DNA of 9,956 nt. It comes from an uncultured Bacteroidota bacterium (GTDB lineage: Bacteria; Bacteroidota; Bacteroidia; Chitinophagales; Chitinophagaceae). The position numbers and the translations under genes are program-made. The notes under the pieces were generated by a model that was given only the letters and a program-made list of their open reading frames with translations, was not told the DNA's origin and did no database searches. Position 1 is the stretch's first letter; every line of letters begins with the position of its first letter. The stretch covers positions 1 to 9,956 of the forward strand of contig CAIJZG010000203.1 in assembly GCA_903825065.1 (NCBI GenBank). Direction: 5' to 3'. Shown here in pieces: positions 1 to 6,703 of the stretch.

Positions 1-608
1 ATAAGTTCTTTGCGTTTATACAATTCTCGATAAGAGTTTTGATAATGCCTTTGTAAACCTACAACGACATTCAATTTTTTCTGTTTTGCAATTTGTGCTG
101 CTGCTAAGACTCTTTGAATTCCAGCCGGATCAGTAGCAACAGGTTTCTCCATGAATACGTGTTTATTCTGAGCAATGGCCTCTTCAAAATGTATCGGACG
201 GAATCCAGGAGGAGTAGTAAGAATTACCACATCCGCCAAAGCAATTGCTTTTTTATAAGCATCAAAGCCAGTGAACTTCCTGTCTTCAGGAACATCTATT
301 TTTTTCTCTAAACCTTTTCCATCATTTTTTGCTTCTTCAATTAATGACTTCAAACAATTATCTAAATTGTCTTTAAACGCATCTGCCATCGCAACCAGTG
401 TTACATTCTGTTTGCTCAGCAAAGCTAGCATGGCTGCTCCTGTACCCCGACCTCCGCAGCCTACAAGTACAATTTTAATTTCATCTCCTGCACCTGAAAA
501 ATAATTGGCCCTGGAAATTAATGGTGCGGCAATTACGCCGCCAGCAATAAGTGAACTTGTTTTTACGAATTTTCTTCGTGAATCATGATGGAAAGCATCG
601 TTAGACAT
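1..608 (-). CDS. Tat-exported Gfo/Idh/MocA family oxidoreductase (C-terminal part outside window)
   Basis: This is a partial gene: 202 codons are visible from the ATG at 608, and the frame stays open to the window edge. The product is an NAD(P)-dependent oxidoreductase of the Gfo/Idh/MocA family, which usually acts on sugars, polyols or their derivatives. The N-terminus has a textbook twin-arginine leader (SRRKFVK, Arg11-Arg12) and a hydrophobic stretch at about residues 18-31, so the folded, cofactor-loaded protein should be exported to the periplasm. The Rossmann domain follows, with the dinucleotide motif GCGGRG at residues 50-55 and the family's EKPVA signature at 154-158, whose lysine normally belongs to the active site. 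The substrate-binding C-terminal domain is missing from the window. The gene starts 18 bases after the stop of the SUMF1-like gene and is probably in one operon with it and apbE. The family is secure, but the substrate cannot be told. Confidence 0.9.
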   Translation of the reverse strand, partial: MSNDAFHHDSRRKFVKTSSLIAGGVIAAPLISRANYFSGAGDEIKIVLVGCGGRGTGAAMLALLSKQNVTLVAMADAFKDNLDNCLKSLIEEAKNDGKGLEKKIDVPEDRKFTGFDAYKKAIALADVVILTTPPGFRPIHFEEAIAQNKHVFMEKPVATDPAGIQRVLAAAQIAKQKKLNVVVGLQRHYQNSYRELYKRKEL

Positions 609-626
609 AATTATTGTTTTAAATGT

Positions 627-1634
627 TTATAGACCCAGATAGTTTTTAAAAAATAGATTGATAGCTTCCGGGGAAGGTGCTATTTGTGGACGCACTAAAC
701 GGAAGCCTACATTTTTTGCTTCTGTAAGCCACCACTTACTCTTAGGTATTTGAGGATCTCTTCTATTCCATGCCGGTTCTGAATGATATCGCTTTGCAGA
801 ACGGAACGCTGCTCCGGATTCCATAAAACTCCCCCCACGTAAAGATTTTGGGTACTTGGCACTATTTACTTCAGTTACTGGATTCTTTGCATTTTCTTCT
901 AACTTGCTGTAACGCTCAGGGTCATAATGGTCAAGCGTCCACTCCATTAAATTACCTAAAATATCATAGAGGCCCCAAGGGTTTGGCTTTTTCTGCCCCA
1001 CTTTTTCATATTTGTCATCTCCAGATTCTAAATCCCAGGCATAGTCTTTCAATTTACTTTTATCATCTCCAAAGAAAAATGCAGTTGTTGTTCCAGCACG
1101 GCATGCGTATTCCCATTCTGCCTCAGTTGGTAATCGATAGAACACACCAGTTTTTTGATAAAGCCAACGGCAATACATTATTGCAGCTCTTTGACTCATG
1201 CTATTTGCAGGATATCCCCCTTCTTTTCCCATTCCCCAAGTAAGGTCTACATACTGAGGACTTGGTCTGGTAATTGCATCTACATCAGAGTTTTGACTAG
1301 TTTGGTCGTCTTTTAAAAAAACATCAAACTGATCTCTGGTTACTTCGTAAGCACCCATCCAAAATGCATCAATTTGAATTTTTTTCTGTGGGCCTTCGTC
1401 TGCATCCCTTTTGGGTTCTGCCATTGGACTTCCAATTACAAAATATCCAGCCGGTATGGGTACCATTTTAAATTTTTGAGTACTTCCTATAATGGATTGT
1501 TCATACGATGTAAAATCGGAAGAATTTGTCTGAGCATTTACGCTGGTAAATAAGATAATAAACAGAAGAAAAAATACAGTTTTCAAAGAAAAAAATTTAT
1601 CAATCAAGTTATGAATAAAATAGTCTTTCCACAA
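627..1634 (-). CDS. Exported SUMF1/formylglycine-generating-enzyme-fold protein lacking catalytic cysteines
   Basis: The protein has the FGE-sulfatase (SUMF1) fold. Visible signatures are PAGYFVIGSP (residues 61-70), DEGP (79-82), RLPTEAEWEYACRAG (167-181), the NPWGLYDILGNLMEW block (218-232), LRGGSF (265-270) and the terminal NVGFRLVR (308-315). True formylglycine-generating enzymes carry two cysteines just after the RGGS motif. Here those places hold Glu272 and Phe277, so sulfatase activation is unlikely and a binding or structural role, as in the gliding proteins GldJ/GldK, fits better. A signal peptide ends at NAQ (about residue 34), predicting a periplasmic or envelope protein. No ATG is available at the 5' end. 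The coordinates use the TTG at 1634, the first start after an in-frame stop. A second TTG at 1586 gives a neater leader beginning MKTVFFLLF. The gene lies 24 bases behind apbE and 18 before the oxidoreductase. The fold is certain and the role is not. Confidence 0.85.
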   Translation of the reverse strand: MWKDYFIHNLIDKFFSLKTVFFLLFIILFTSVNAQTNSSDFTSYEQSIIGSTQKFKMVPIPAGYFVIGSPMAEPKRDADEGPQKKIQIDAFWMGAYEVTRDQFDVFLKDDQTSQNSDVDAITRPSPQYVDLTWGMGKEGGYPANSMSQRAAIMYCRWLYQKTGVFYRLPTEAEWEYACRAGTTTAFFFGDDKSKLKDYAWDLESGDDKYEKVGQKKPNPWGLYDILGNLMEWTLDHYDPERYSKLEENAKNPVTEVNSAKYPKSLRGGSFMESGAAFRSAKRYHSEPAWNRRDPQIPKSKWWLTEAKNVGFRLVRPQIAPSPEAINLFFKNYLGL

Positions 1635-1658
1635 TTTCTTTTATTAGAAAAATATTTT

Positions 1659-2660
1659 TTATTTTTTCCAGTACTTTTTAAAACCACTAGTTTGATAGGT
1701 AATGATTTTACCATTTTTAAGGATACTAATAAAAAGTTCAGCTTGCTGCTTCCTGCAGATCTTTTTTGATTCTCGAATGGATAAAATACTGCAGGCAGTT
1801 GCTAACCAATCTGCATCAGTTCCATCTTTAGCAATTACTGTTACATTTCTTTGAAAACTAACACCATAGCCTGTTCTAGGGTCGATGATATGGGAATATT
1901 TTTTGCCATTATGCTCAATATATTGATAGGCATCACCGGAAGTAGCTACTGCATAATTGGTCAGAGAAAGCTTTTTCTTCAATAGATCATCAGTAGTCTC
2001 CGGAATATTTACACCAACTAGCCAGCCATCATTGCCCGGAGGGGCCTCACTCATTGCAATATCACCACCTGCATCTGCTAATGCTGCATTTATTCCATTA
2101 TCCCTTAAATAATCAATCACTTTTTGTGCAATATATCCTTTAGCAATACCACCCAAATCGAGCCTCATACCTTTTTGTGGAATAGAAATTTGATGCTTGG
2201 GTATGTTCCATTGAATTTTGTTAAGACCCACAAGATTTAAAGTCTCATCGATAGTTAACGAATCTGGAAAAACATGTGTTTTTCTTTTCTTACGCCATAA
2301 AGAACTTAATGGTCCTATACTGATATCAAAAGAATGTAAACTATTGTCATACGCTAGTTTTGATAGTATTAGGATATCCCATAATGCAGGAGAACAGGAT
2401 TGAAAACCCTTTTCAGTGTTAAGACCCAACTTGCTCAGCTCACTGCTGCTATCATAGTCGCTATAAATATGACTAAAAGAATCAATCAATGAAAAACTTG
2501 CTTTAGCCAGATTGGCCGCCTTTATACTATCATCAGTAACCAGAATGAGATTAAATGGGGATCCCATTTTATTTTCAACATAATGGAATTTTTTAGTCTG
2601 ACTAAATACAGATGTCACAAAACTGCAACAAAGAAGGATGAAAATATAATTGCGTAGCAT
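1659..2660 (-). CDS. apbE: FAD:protein FMN transferase (ApbE family), exported
   Basis: ApbE transfers FMN from FAD onto a serine or threonine of an exported or membrane-facing target protein, using magnesium. The 333-residue length is normal for the family. Characteristic motifs appear in order: FDISIGPLSSLW (111-122), DLGGIAKGY (168-176), DAGGD (196-200), VATSGDAYQY (238-247), YSHIIDPRTG (255-264) and DADWLATA (282-289, with the usual metal-binding Asp282). The N-terminus is a signal peptide ending near FSQ (residues 19-21). Two cysteines at 11-12 do not form a good lipobox, so a soluble periplasmic protein is more likely than a lipoprotein. It is the first gene of the leftward group and is transcribed divergently from the TIM-barrel gene 50 bases away. 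No obvious flavinylation target is encoded in the window, so its substrate may be encoded elsewhere. Confidence 0.93.
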   Translation of the reverse strand: MLRNYIFILLCCSFVTSVFSQTKKFHYVENKMGSPFNLILVTDDSIKAANLAKASFSLIDSFSHIYSDYDSSSELSKLGLNTEKGFQSCSPALWDILILSKLAYDNSLHSFDISIGPLSSLWRKKRKTHVFPDSLTIDETLNLVGLNKIQWNIPKHQISIPQKGMRLDLGGIAKGYIAQKVIDYLRDNGINAALADAGGDIAMSEAPPGNDGWLVGVNIPETTDDLLKKKLSLTNYAVATSGDAYQYIEHNGKKYSHIIDPRTGYGVSFQRNVTVIAKDGTDADWLATACSILSIRESKKICRKQQAELFISILKNGKIITYQTSGFKKYWKK

Positions 2661-2710
2661 GAATAAGTTTTAAAATCTTATGGTTAAATTTAGTGACTAA
2701 TCATAAATAT
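2661..2710. promoter_or_regulatory. Divergent promoter region between apbE and the TIM-barrel gene
   Basis: These 50 bases separate two genes that start back to back, so promoters for both should lie here or overlap the ends. The palindromic octamer TAAATTTA at 2685-2692 matches the Bacteroidota -7 consensus TAnnTTTG at seven of eight positions on either strand, and TATATTTA (minus strand, 2711-2704) is a similar match. No convincing TTTG/TTG -33 element is visible. The location is certain from the gene layout, but the exact elements are guesses. Confidence 0.35.
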
Positions 2711-3634
2711 ATGGAACGTAGAAAATTCATGCAACAAAGTTTATTGGCTGGGGGAGCCATATTTACCTCATCCCATGTTTTGGCTTCTAACAAATCAATT
2801 GATAGCTGGGATGATAGCACACCTTTTCATTGCAAGTATGGAATTCACGATGGGATGTTTAATAATTTGGCAGGTCGTGATTTTATTGAACAAATCAAGT
2901 TTGCTTATAGTGTAGGTTTCAGAGCGATGGAAGATAATGGCATGATGGATAGAACTCCTGCTGAACAACAAAAAATTGGGGATGCCATGGCAAAGTTGGG
3001 AATGGACATGGGTGTTTTTGTTATCAATTTCGATAACTGGCCATTACAAGTTTCCATGACTAGTGGCAATAAAGAATGGAAAGAAAAGTTTGTTGCCAGA
3101 TGTAAACTAGCTGTAGAAGTTGCAAAGAGAACTAATACAAAATACATGACCGTAGTCCCGGGGAATTATGATCATAGATTATCACTAGATTATCAGTTAG
3201 CAAATGTAATTGACACTTTAAGAAGAGGCACTGAAATATTGGAAAAAGAAAATCTGGTTATGGTATTAGAACCTTTAAGTGACACACCTGAATTGTTTTT
3301 AAGACGATCTGATCAAACCTATGCATTGTGTAAATCGATAAATAGTCCTGCGTGTAAAATTTTATTTGATATGTATCATATGCAAAGGAATCAAGGTGAT
3401 ATGATACCAAATATTGACAGGGCTTGGGATGAAATTGGATATTATCAAATTGGTGATAATCCAGGAAGGAATGAACCTGGAACTGGGGAGGTAAATTATA
3501 AAAATATTTTCAAACATATTCATCAAAAAGGATACAAAGGGGTTCTTGGTATGGAACATGGAATGGCTTTACCCGGAAGAGAAGGTGAAATTGCTTTGAT
3601 AAAAGCCTATCGTGAAGCAGATTCATTTATGTAA
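2711..3634 (+). CDS. Tat-exported TIM-barrel isomerase, hydroxypyruvate isomerase (Hyi) family
   Basis: The product is a xylose-isomerase-like TIM-barrel protein closest to hydroxypyruvate isomerase/sugar epimerases. The metal ligands of that family are all present, counted from the ATG at 2711: Glu187 in LEPLSD, Asp220 in FDMYHMQ, Gln246 in YYQIGDNPGR, and Glu282 in GMEHG. The stretch DNPGRNEPGTGEVNY is a hallmark of the Hyi subgroup. Unlike cytoplasmic Hyi (about 258 residues), this 307-residue protein begins with ERRKFMQ and a hydrophobic segment ending near HVLA, a twin-arginine leader, so it should act in the periplasm. I chose the ATG at 2711 over an in-frame GTG at 2693 because it puts the RR motif near the N-terminus and leaves room for the promoter. 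The gene is transcribed alone, divergent from apbE, and ends at a hairpin terminator. It likely works on a sugar or sugar acid with the nearby oxidoreductase, which is inferred. Confidence 0.87.
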   Translation: MERRKFMQQSLLAGGAIFTSSHVLASNKSIDSWDDSTPFHCKYGIHDGMFNNLAGRDFIEQIKFAYSVGFRAMEDNGMMDRTPAEQQKIGDAMAKLGMDMGVFVINFDNWPLQVSMTSGNKEWKEKFVARCKLAVEVAKRTNTKYMTVVPGNYDHRLSLDYQLANVIDTLRRGTEILEKENLVMVLEPLSDTPELFLRRSDQTYALCKSINSPACKILFDMYHMQRNQGDMIPNIDRAWDEIGYYQIGDNPGRNEPGTGEVNYKNIFKHIHQKGYKGVLGMEHGMALPGREGEIALIKAYREADSFM

Positions 3635-3635
3635 T

Positions 3636-3673
3636 AAAAAAGGAGCAAGAAAATTTTTTCTTGCTCCTTTTTT
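3636..3673. terminator. Bidirectional intrinsic terminator between convergent genes
   Basis: A perfect inverted repeat of 18 bases per arm (3636-3653 and 3656-3673) has a GC-containing core, GGAGCAAG/CTTGCTCC, flanked by runs of A and T. Read on either strand it gives a stable hairpin followed by a U tract. It begins right after the TAA of the TIM-barrel gene and ends just before the TAA of lpxD (3675-3677), so it can stop transcription arriving from both sides. Confidence 0.93.
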
Positions 3674-3674
3674 A

Positions 3675-4664
3675 TTATTTCACAGCATTGCGTAAATAGG
3701 CCCATTGCTTTAAACAATCTCTTGCATCAACTGCCGGGAATCCTAATACTTTTTTGCCATCTGGTACATCATTCATTACACCTGCCATACCGCCAATCAA
3801 AACTCCATTACCAACTGTAATATGATCGCTAACACAGGTGCCTCCGCCAATAATTACCCCATCACCGAGTGTTACAGAACCGGCTAATCCACTGCTGCCG
3901 GCCATTAAACAGGATCTACCTGTTTTACTATTGTGCCCAATTTGTACTAGATTATCGAGTTTAGTTCCATCACCAATAATTGTAGAGCTGAATTTTGCAC
4001 GATCTATACAGGTGCATGAACCCACTTCCACATAATTTCCAAGTACTACATTACCAATATGTGGAATCTTTACTAACCCTCTGCCATCAGGACTAGGTCT
4101 GAAGCCAAATCCATCTGCACCAATGGAAGCATTTGGATGAATGGTACAATGATGACCCACAATACAACGCTCACGAATGACTGCCCCCGACCAGATAATA
4201 GTATGATCCCCAATTTTACAATCATCTAAAATAGTTGAGTTAGGATATAGCGTAACATCATTTCCAATTATTGTATTTGCACCAACATAACATCCTGCTC
4301 CAATGCGTGAATTTTGACCGACAATAGCTGTGGGATGAATAGTTGCATTAGGATGAATAGCTTGATCAAAACGAGGGCTTTCAGGTACAAACATTTCTAA
4401 TAATTGCGCCATAGCCAAGTCGGCATTTTTAACCTTAATCAGGGCTCTGTTTTCGCCGGGCTCAAGTTCGAATTCCTGGTTAATGATTACTGCACATGCT
4501 TTAGAACTTTCCCAGAATTTCAAATATTTTTTATGACCGATAAAACTGATCTGGCTATTTGATGCCATTTCTAATTGTTCTGGACCAGTAATAGTTGAAG
4601 TTGTATTTCCAACAATGGTTCCTTGTAAAACGGAATTGATTTCTTGAATGCTAAAAGATTTCAT
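3675..4664 (-). CDS. lpxD: UDP-3-O-acylglucosamine N-acyltransferase (LpxD), free-standing copy
   Basis: LpxD adds the N-linked hydroxyacyl chain, delivered by acyl carrier protein, to UDP-3-O-acylglucosamine, the third step of lipid A synthesis, in the cytoplasm. The 329-residue protein has the expected layout: an N-terminal uridine-binding domain (about 1-100, with FSIQEI near the start and ISFIGHKKYL at about 39-48), then a left-handed beta helix of hexapeptide repeats (about 105-300). Key LpxD landmarks are GADGFGF (182-188), a CTCIDRA segment (217-223), VQIGHN with the putative catalytic His244, and the tail DVPDGKKVLGFPA. The ATG at 4664 is preferred over a TTG nine bases upstream, since LpxD proteins begin close to this phenylalanine-rich segment. 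It stands away from lpxC-fabZ and lpxA, with which Bacteroidota lpxD is often clustered, so it may be a second copy. It is the last gene before the terminator. Confidence 0.9.
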   Translation of the reverse strand: MKSFSIQEINSVLQGTIVGNTTSTITGPEQLEMASNSQISFIGHKKYLKFWESSKACAVIINQEFELEPGENRALIKVKNADLAMAQLLEMFVPESPRFDQAIHPNATIHPTAIVGQNSRIGAGCYVGANTIIGNDVTLYPNSTILDDCKIGDHTIIWSGAVIRERCIVGHHCTIHPNASIGADGFGFRPSPDGRGLVKIPHIGNVVLGNYVEVGSCTCIDRAKFSSTIIGDGTKLDNLVQIGHNSKTGRSCLMAGSSGLAGSVTLGDGVIIGGGTCVSDHITVGNGVLIGGMAGVMNDVPDGKKVLGFPAVDARDCLKQWAYLRNAVK

Positions 4665-4712
4665 AGTAAACAACGTTGTAATTAAAAAGGGAACAATTTT
4701 TAAAGCTAATGA

Positions 4713-5174
4713 TTAATCAGCTTCACATATATTTTTAATTTCCTCCAAAATAGGATTCCAACCTTGTCCATCGTTCCACGATTCCTGATACCTTCTTTCA
4801 CCTTCTGCTACTGTATTATAATCACCTTGAGTAACTGTTAAAGTGGTATGGCTATTTTTTCGTTGTAATTGGTATTTTACATTCAAATAATTTTCTGGGA
4901 TATCTGGTATTCTTGAGTTTGGATCAAAAACAGAGTATACTAATAGCTCGTTGGGAATTAATTCAAGAATCATTCCCTTCACAAATATCATATCCATTCC
5001 TTGGTATTGCCCCTTCCATAAAAGTGCTGATCCAATTTCCCAATCAGAAACTGTTTCACAGCCAAACATATAAACTTTTGTGATTTCAGGGTTTGTTAAA
5101 GCATCCCATACTGTTGATGCGGGAGCATTTATTTCTATAGTATTAACAATATTTAATTCAGTTAGCATGGGCAT
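4713..5174 (-). CDS. SRPBCC/AHSA1-like small ligand-binding protein
   Basis: This is a 153-residue cytoplasmic protein of the SRPBCC (START/Bet v 1) superfamily, most like the AHSA1 branch found as single-domain proteins in bacteria. The family's entry pattern is clear: a first beta strand and helix with IEINAPASTVWDALTNPE (residues 13-30), SDWEIGSALLWKG (43-55), central strands with LIPNELLVYSVFDP (72-85), and a long C-terminal helix after NDGQGWNPILEEI (134-146). Such proteins form a deep hydrophobic pocket. Ligands and roles vary widely and nothing here fixes them. The ATG at 5174 is used; a second ATG at 5168 is equally possible. It lies 33 bases behind the alkB-like gene on the same strand and 48 bases ahead of lpxD. 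No signal peptide or membrane segment is seen. Confidence 0.85.
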   Translation of the reverse strand: MPMLTELNIVNTIEINAPASTVWDALTNPEITKVYMFGCETVSDWEIGSALLWKGQYQGMDMIFVKGMILELIPNELLVYSVFDPNSRIPDIPENYLNVKYQLQRKNSHTTLTVTQGDYNTVAEGERRYQESWNDGQGWNPILEEIKNICEAD

Positions 5175-5207
5175 TCTTTTATTATTTAAAAATGTATTGT
5201 TTTTATT

Positions 5208-5816
5208 TTATTCAATAATAGTTCTAAATGTTAAATTTATTCTTGGCTGAAATATTTTTTTTGTTGGAGGTAATCTATGTAACCAAAATGATTGAGTTTG
5301 ATCCTTCATTACCAGTAAACTTCCATTTTCTAATAAAACTGAAACTGTTTCTTTATTTTCTTTGTGTTTGAATGAAAATTTACGCTCAGCTCCAAAACTT
5401 AGAGACCCTATAGCTCCATTTTTTTTAAGATCTTTTTCGGCATCACTATGCCATGCCATGCCTTCTTCGCCATTATGGTAAAGGTTTAGAAGGCACGAAT
5501 TATATTGTTCTCCAGATTCCTTTTCTACTATGTTTTTTAATTGAAGTAATTCTTTAGTCCAAGGAAGTGCATTCTTAGTAATATTTGAATAGGCATATTG
5601 ATAGGGCCTATCTCCATACCATGCAACTTTGCGTTTTGTAATATATTTTTTTCCAAAAATAATTGCCTCATCATTTTTCCATTCAATAGAATCAAGGAGG
5701 GTAGTGTAGTAAAATTTAGCTTCATTGCTTTTAAGAATAACCCCATAATAATTTACAGTACCATCAAATGGTAAAAGGTTGATAGATCCATCAAAACTAC
5801 TTTCAAATAAATTCAT
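5208..5816 (-). CDS. AlkB-family 2-oxoglutarate/Fe(II) dioxygenase (DNA/RNA alkylation repair)
   Basis: AlkB-type enzymes remove alkyl groups from damaged nucleobases by oxidative demethylation, using Fe(II), oxygen and 2-oxoglutarate. The 202-residue protein has every core residue: the HxD iron ligands His123 and Asp125 (MAWHSDAEKD), the distal histidine His180 (FWLHRLPPT), and the 2-oxoglutarate-binding arginine pair in RINLTFR (Arg192 and Arg198), with the same six-residue spacing as in E. coli AlkB. The N-terminal half with KYITKRKVAWYGDRPY (57-72) and NSCLLNLYHNGEEG (106-119) resembles the ALKBH2/3 type more than E. coli AlkB. Its ATG follows the TAA of the DUF1569 gene with no base between, so the two are translated from one message, probably with translational coupling. 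No adaptive-response gene such as ada is beside it. The protein is presumably cytoplasmic. Confidence 0.93.
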   Translation of the reverse strand: MNLFESSFDGSINLLPFDGTVNYYGVILKSNEAKFYYTTLLDSIEWKNDEAIIFGKKYITKRKVAWYGDRPYQYAYSNITKNALPWTKELLQLKNIVEKESGEQYNSCLLNLYHNGEEGMAWHSDAEKDLKKNGAIGSLSFGAERKFSFKHKENKETVSVLLENGSLLVMKDQTQSFWLHRLPPTKKIFQPRINLTFRTIIE

Positions 5817-6266
5817 TTATACCCCAAATTGTCGGAGGTGATGGTCCGTGTGTTTATAAATACCAATACCCCAATCCTCGGCTTTAAGTTTACCAAAAAA
5901 AGGATGAGGATGTGTGGTACATTTTTCTATTCCGCCCAGCGAAAACTCTTGCATCAAGGCTTTTAAATTAGCTTTTTCCTTTTCAAAATCTGATGCGTCT
6001 TTTCTTACCAATTCAGAAGCAGTAGGAGAGTTTTTACCAAAAGGAGTTTCGTTTGTGTAAATTGATTTTATAAACCTTCCAATTAATTTTCCTATCAATA
6101 CACGATCGATATTAAGTCTTCCAGATGCCATATCCATGCCAGCTGCGGAATGCGCTAACATTTGAGTAACATTCATTTTTCCCCATAATGCTTTACTTTC
6201 CGGACTCAATTGATCAATTCGTTGAAGTAGTTCCTCACAAACTGGTTTGTCAAATAAACTTTTCAT
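5817..6266 (-). CDS. DUF1569 family protein (DinB-like fold)
   Basis: The 149-residue protein belongs to DUF1569, a four-helix family related to the DinB/YfiT metalloenzyme fold. Recognisable parts are the helix NVTQMLAHSAAGMDMA (32-47), the HPHPFFGKL segment (119-127) and the C-terminal signature YKHTDHHLRQFG (137-148). His39 and the cluster His139, His142 and His143 sit where DinB-like proteins place metal-binding histidines, so a bound divalent metal is plausible. The biochemical function of the family is not established to my knowledge. Some DinB-like relatives are thiol transferases or stress-induced proteins, which fits loosely with the adjacent repair enzyme. The stop codon directly abuts the ATG of the alkB-like gene, and the start lies 23 bases behind the DUF1801 gene, supporting an operon. 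Confidence 0.87.
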   Translation of the reverse strand: MKSLFDKPVCEELLQRIDQLSPESKALWGKMNVTQMLAHSAAGMDMASGRLNIDRVLIGKLIGRFIKSIYTNETPFGKNSPTASELVRKDASDFEKEKANLKALMQEFSLGGIEKCTTHPHPFFGKLKAEDWGIGIYKHTDHHLRQFGV

Positions 6267-6289
6267 AAAGGGTTAAAATTATAGGGTTA

Positions 6290-6703
6290 TCATTTTAATG
6301 ATTTCCTGTTTTTTACAGTAGCTTGTATCATTTTCTTTAATACTGTAAGTTTAATATCTTCTAGTTTCTTAACATGAATACATCCTTTTTCGGTTTTGTG
6401 TTTTCCTAATTCTGATAAAAGGCTTTCTCTTTCTTCTAGTTTGAGAGAAACATAAAAAACCAGGCCAGATGAACGGGGCGAAAAAGCTACGATGGGCATA
6501 TCGCCCTCTCTGCCACTCTCGTATACATAATGATAAGATCCAAAACCAATGATGGATGGCCCCCACATTTTTGCTTCAAATCCAGTTGCTGATTGCATTA
6601 AATCTATTATTGCAAGGCTGTCAGTTTTTTTTACAGGATCTTTTACAGCATTTACAAAATCTTTTACACTAGAAATGGTTTCTGTTGTTTTATTATTTGC
6701 CAT
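6290..6703 (-). CDS. DUF1801 domain protein (YdhG-like)
   Basis: This is a 137-residue soluble protein of the DUF1801 family. The family pattern is visible as KMWGPSIIGFGSYHYVY followed by ESGREGD (residues 45-68), a strand with LVFYVSL (81-87), and the C-terminal GCIHVKKLEDI (107-117) leading into a basic helix. The fold is small alpha/beta, and the biochemical role is unknown; members often sit among stress or repair genes and small AHSA1 proteins, as here. The ATG at 6703 is the first start and no signal peptide is seen. It is the first gene of the tight group DUF1801-DUF1569-alkB-SRPBCC and has a 128-base leader region upstream, so its promoter probably lies there. Confidence 0.85.
   Translation of the reverse strand: MANNKTTETISSVKDFVNAVKDPVKKTDSLAIIDLMQSATGFEAKMWGPSIIGFGSYHYVYESGREGDMPIVAFSPRSSGLVFYVSLKLEERESLLSELGKHKTEKGCIHVKKLEDIKLTVLKKMIQATVKNRKSLK

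Noticed and set aside
848..1243. Plus-strand open frame of 131 codons inside the SUMF1-like gene.
   Set aside because: It lies fully opposite a well-supported gene, has no recognisable domain, and its sequence is the expected by-product of the other strand.
2693..2710. GTG start giving six more residues for the TIM-barrel protein.
   Set aside because: It would push the twin-arginine motif inward and place the start directly against the best promoter-like element. The ATG at 2711 is the more natural start.
5537..5746. Minus-strand open frame of 69 codons inside the alkB-like gene.
   Set aside because: It is an out-of-frame shadow of a gene with all catalytic residues intact and shows no features of its own.
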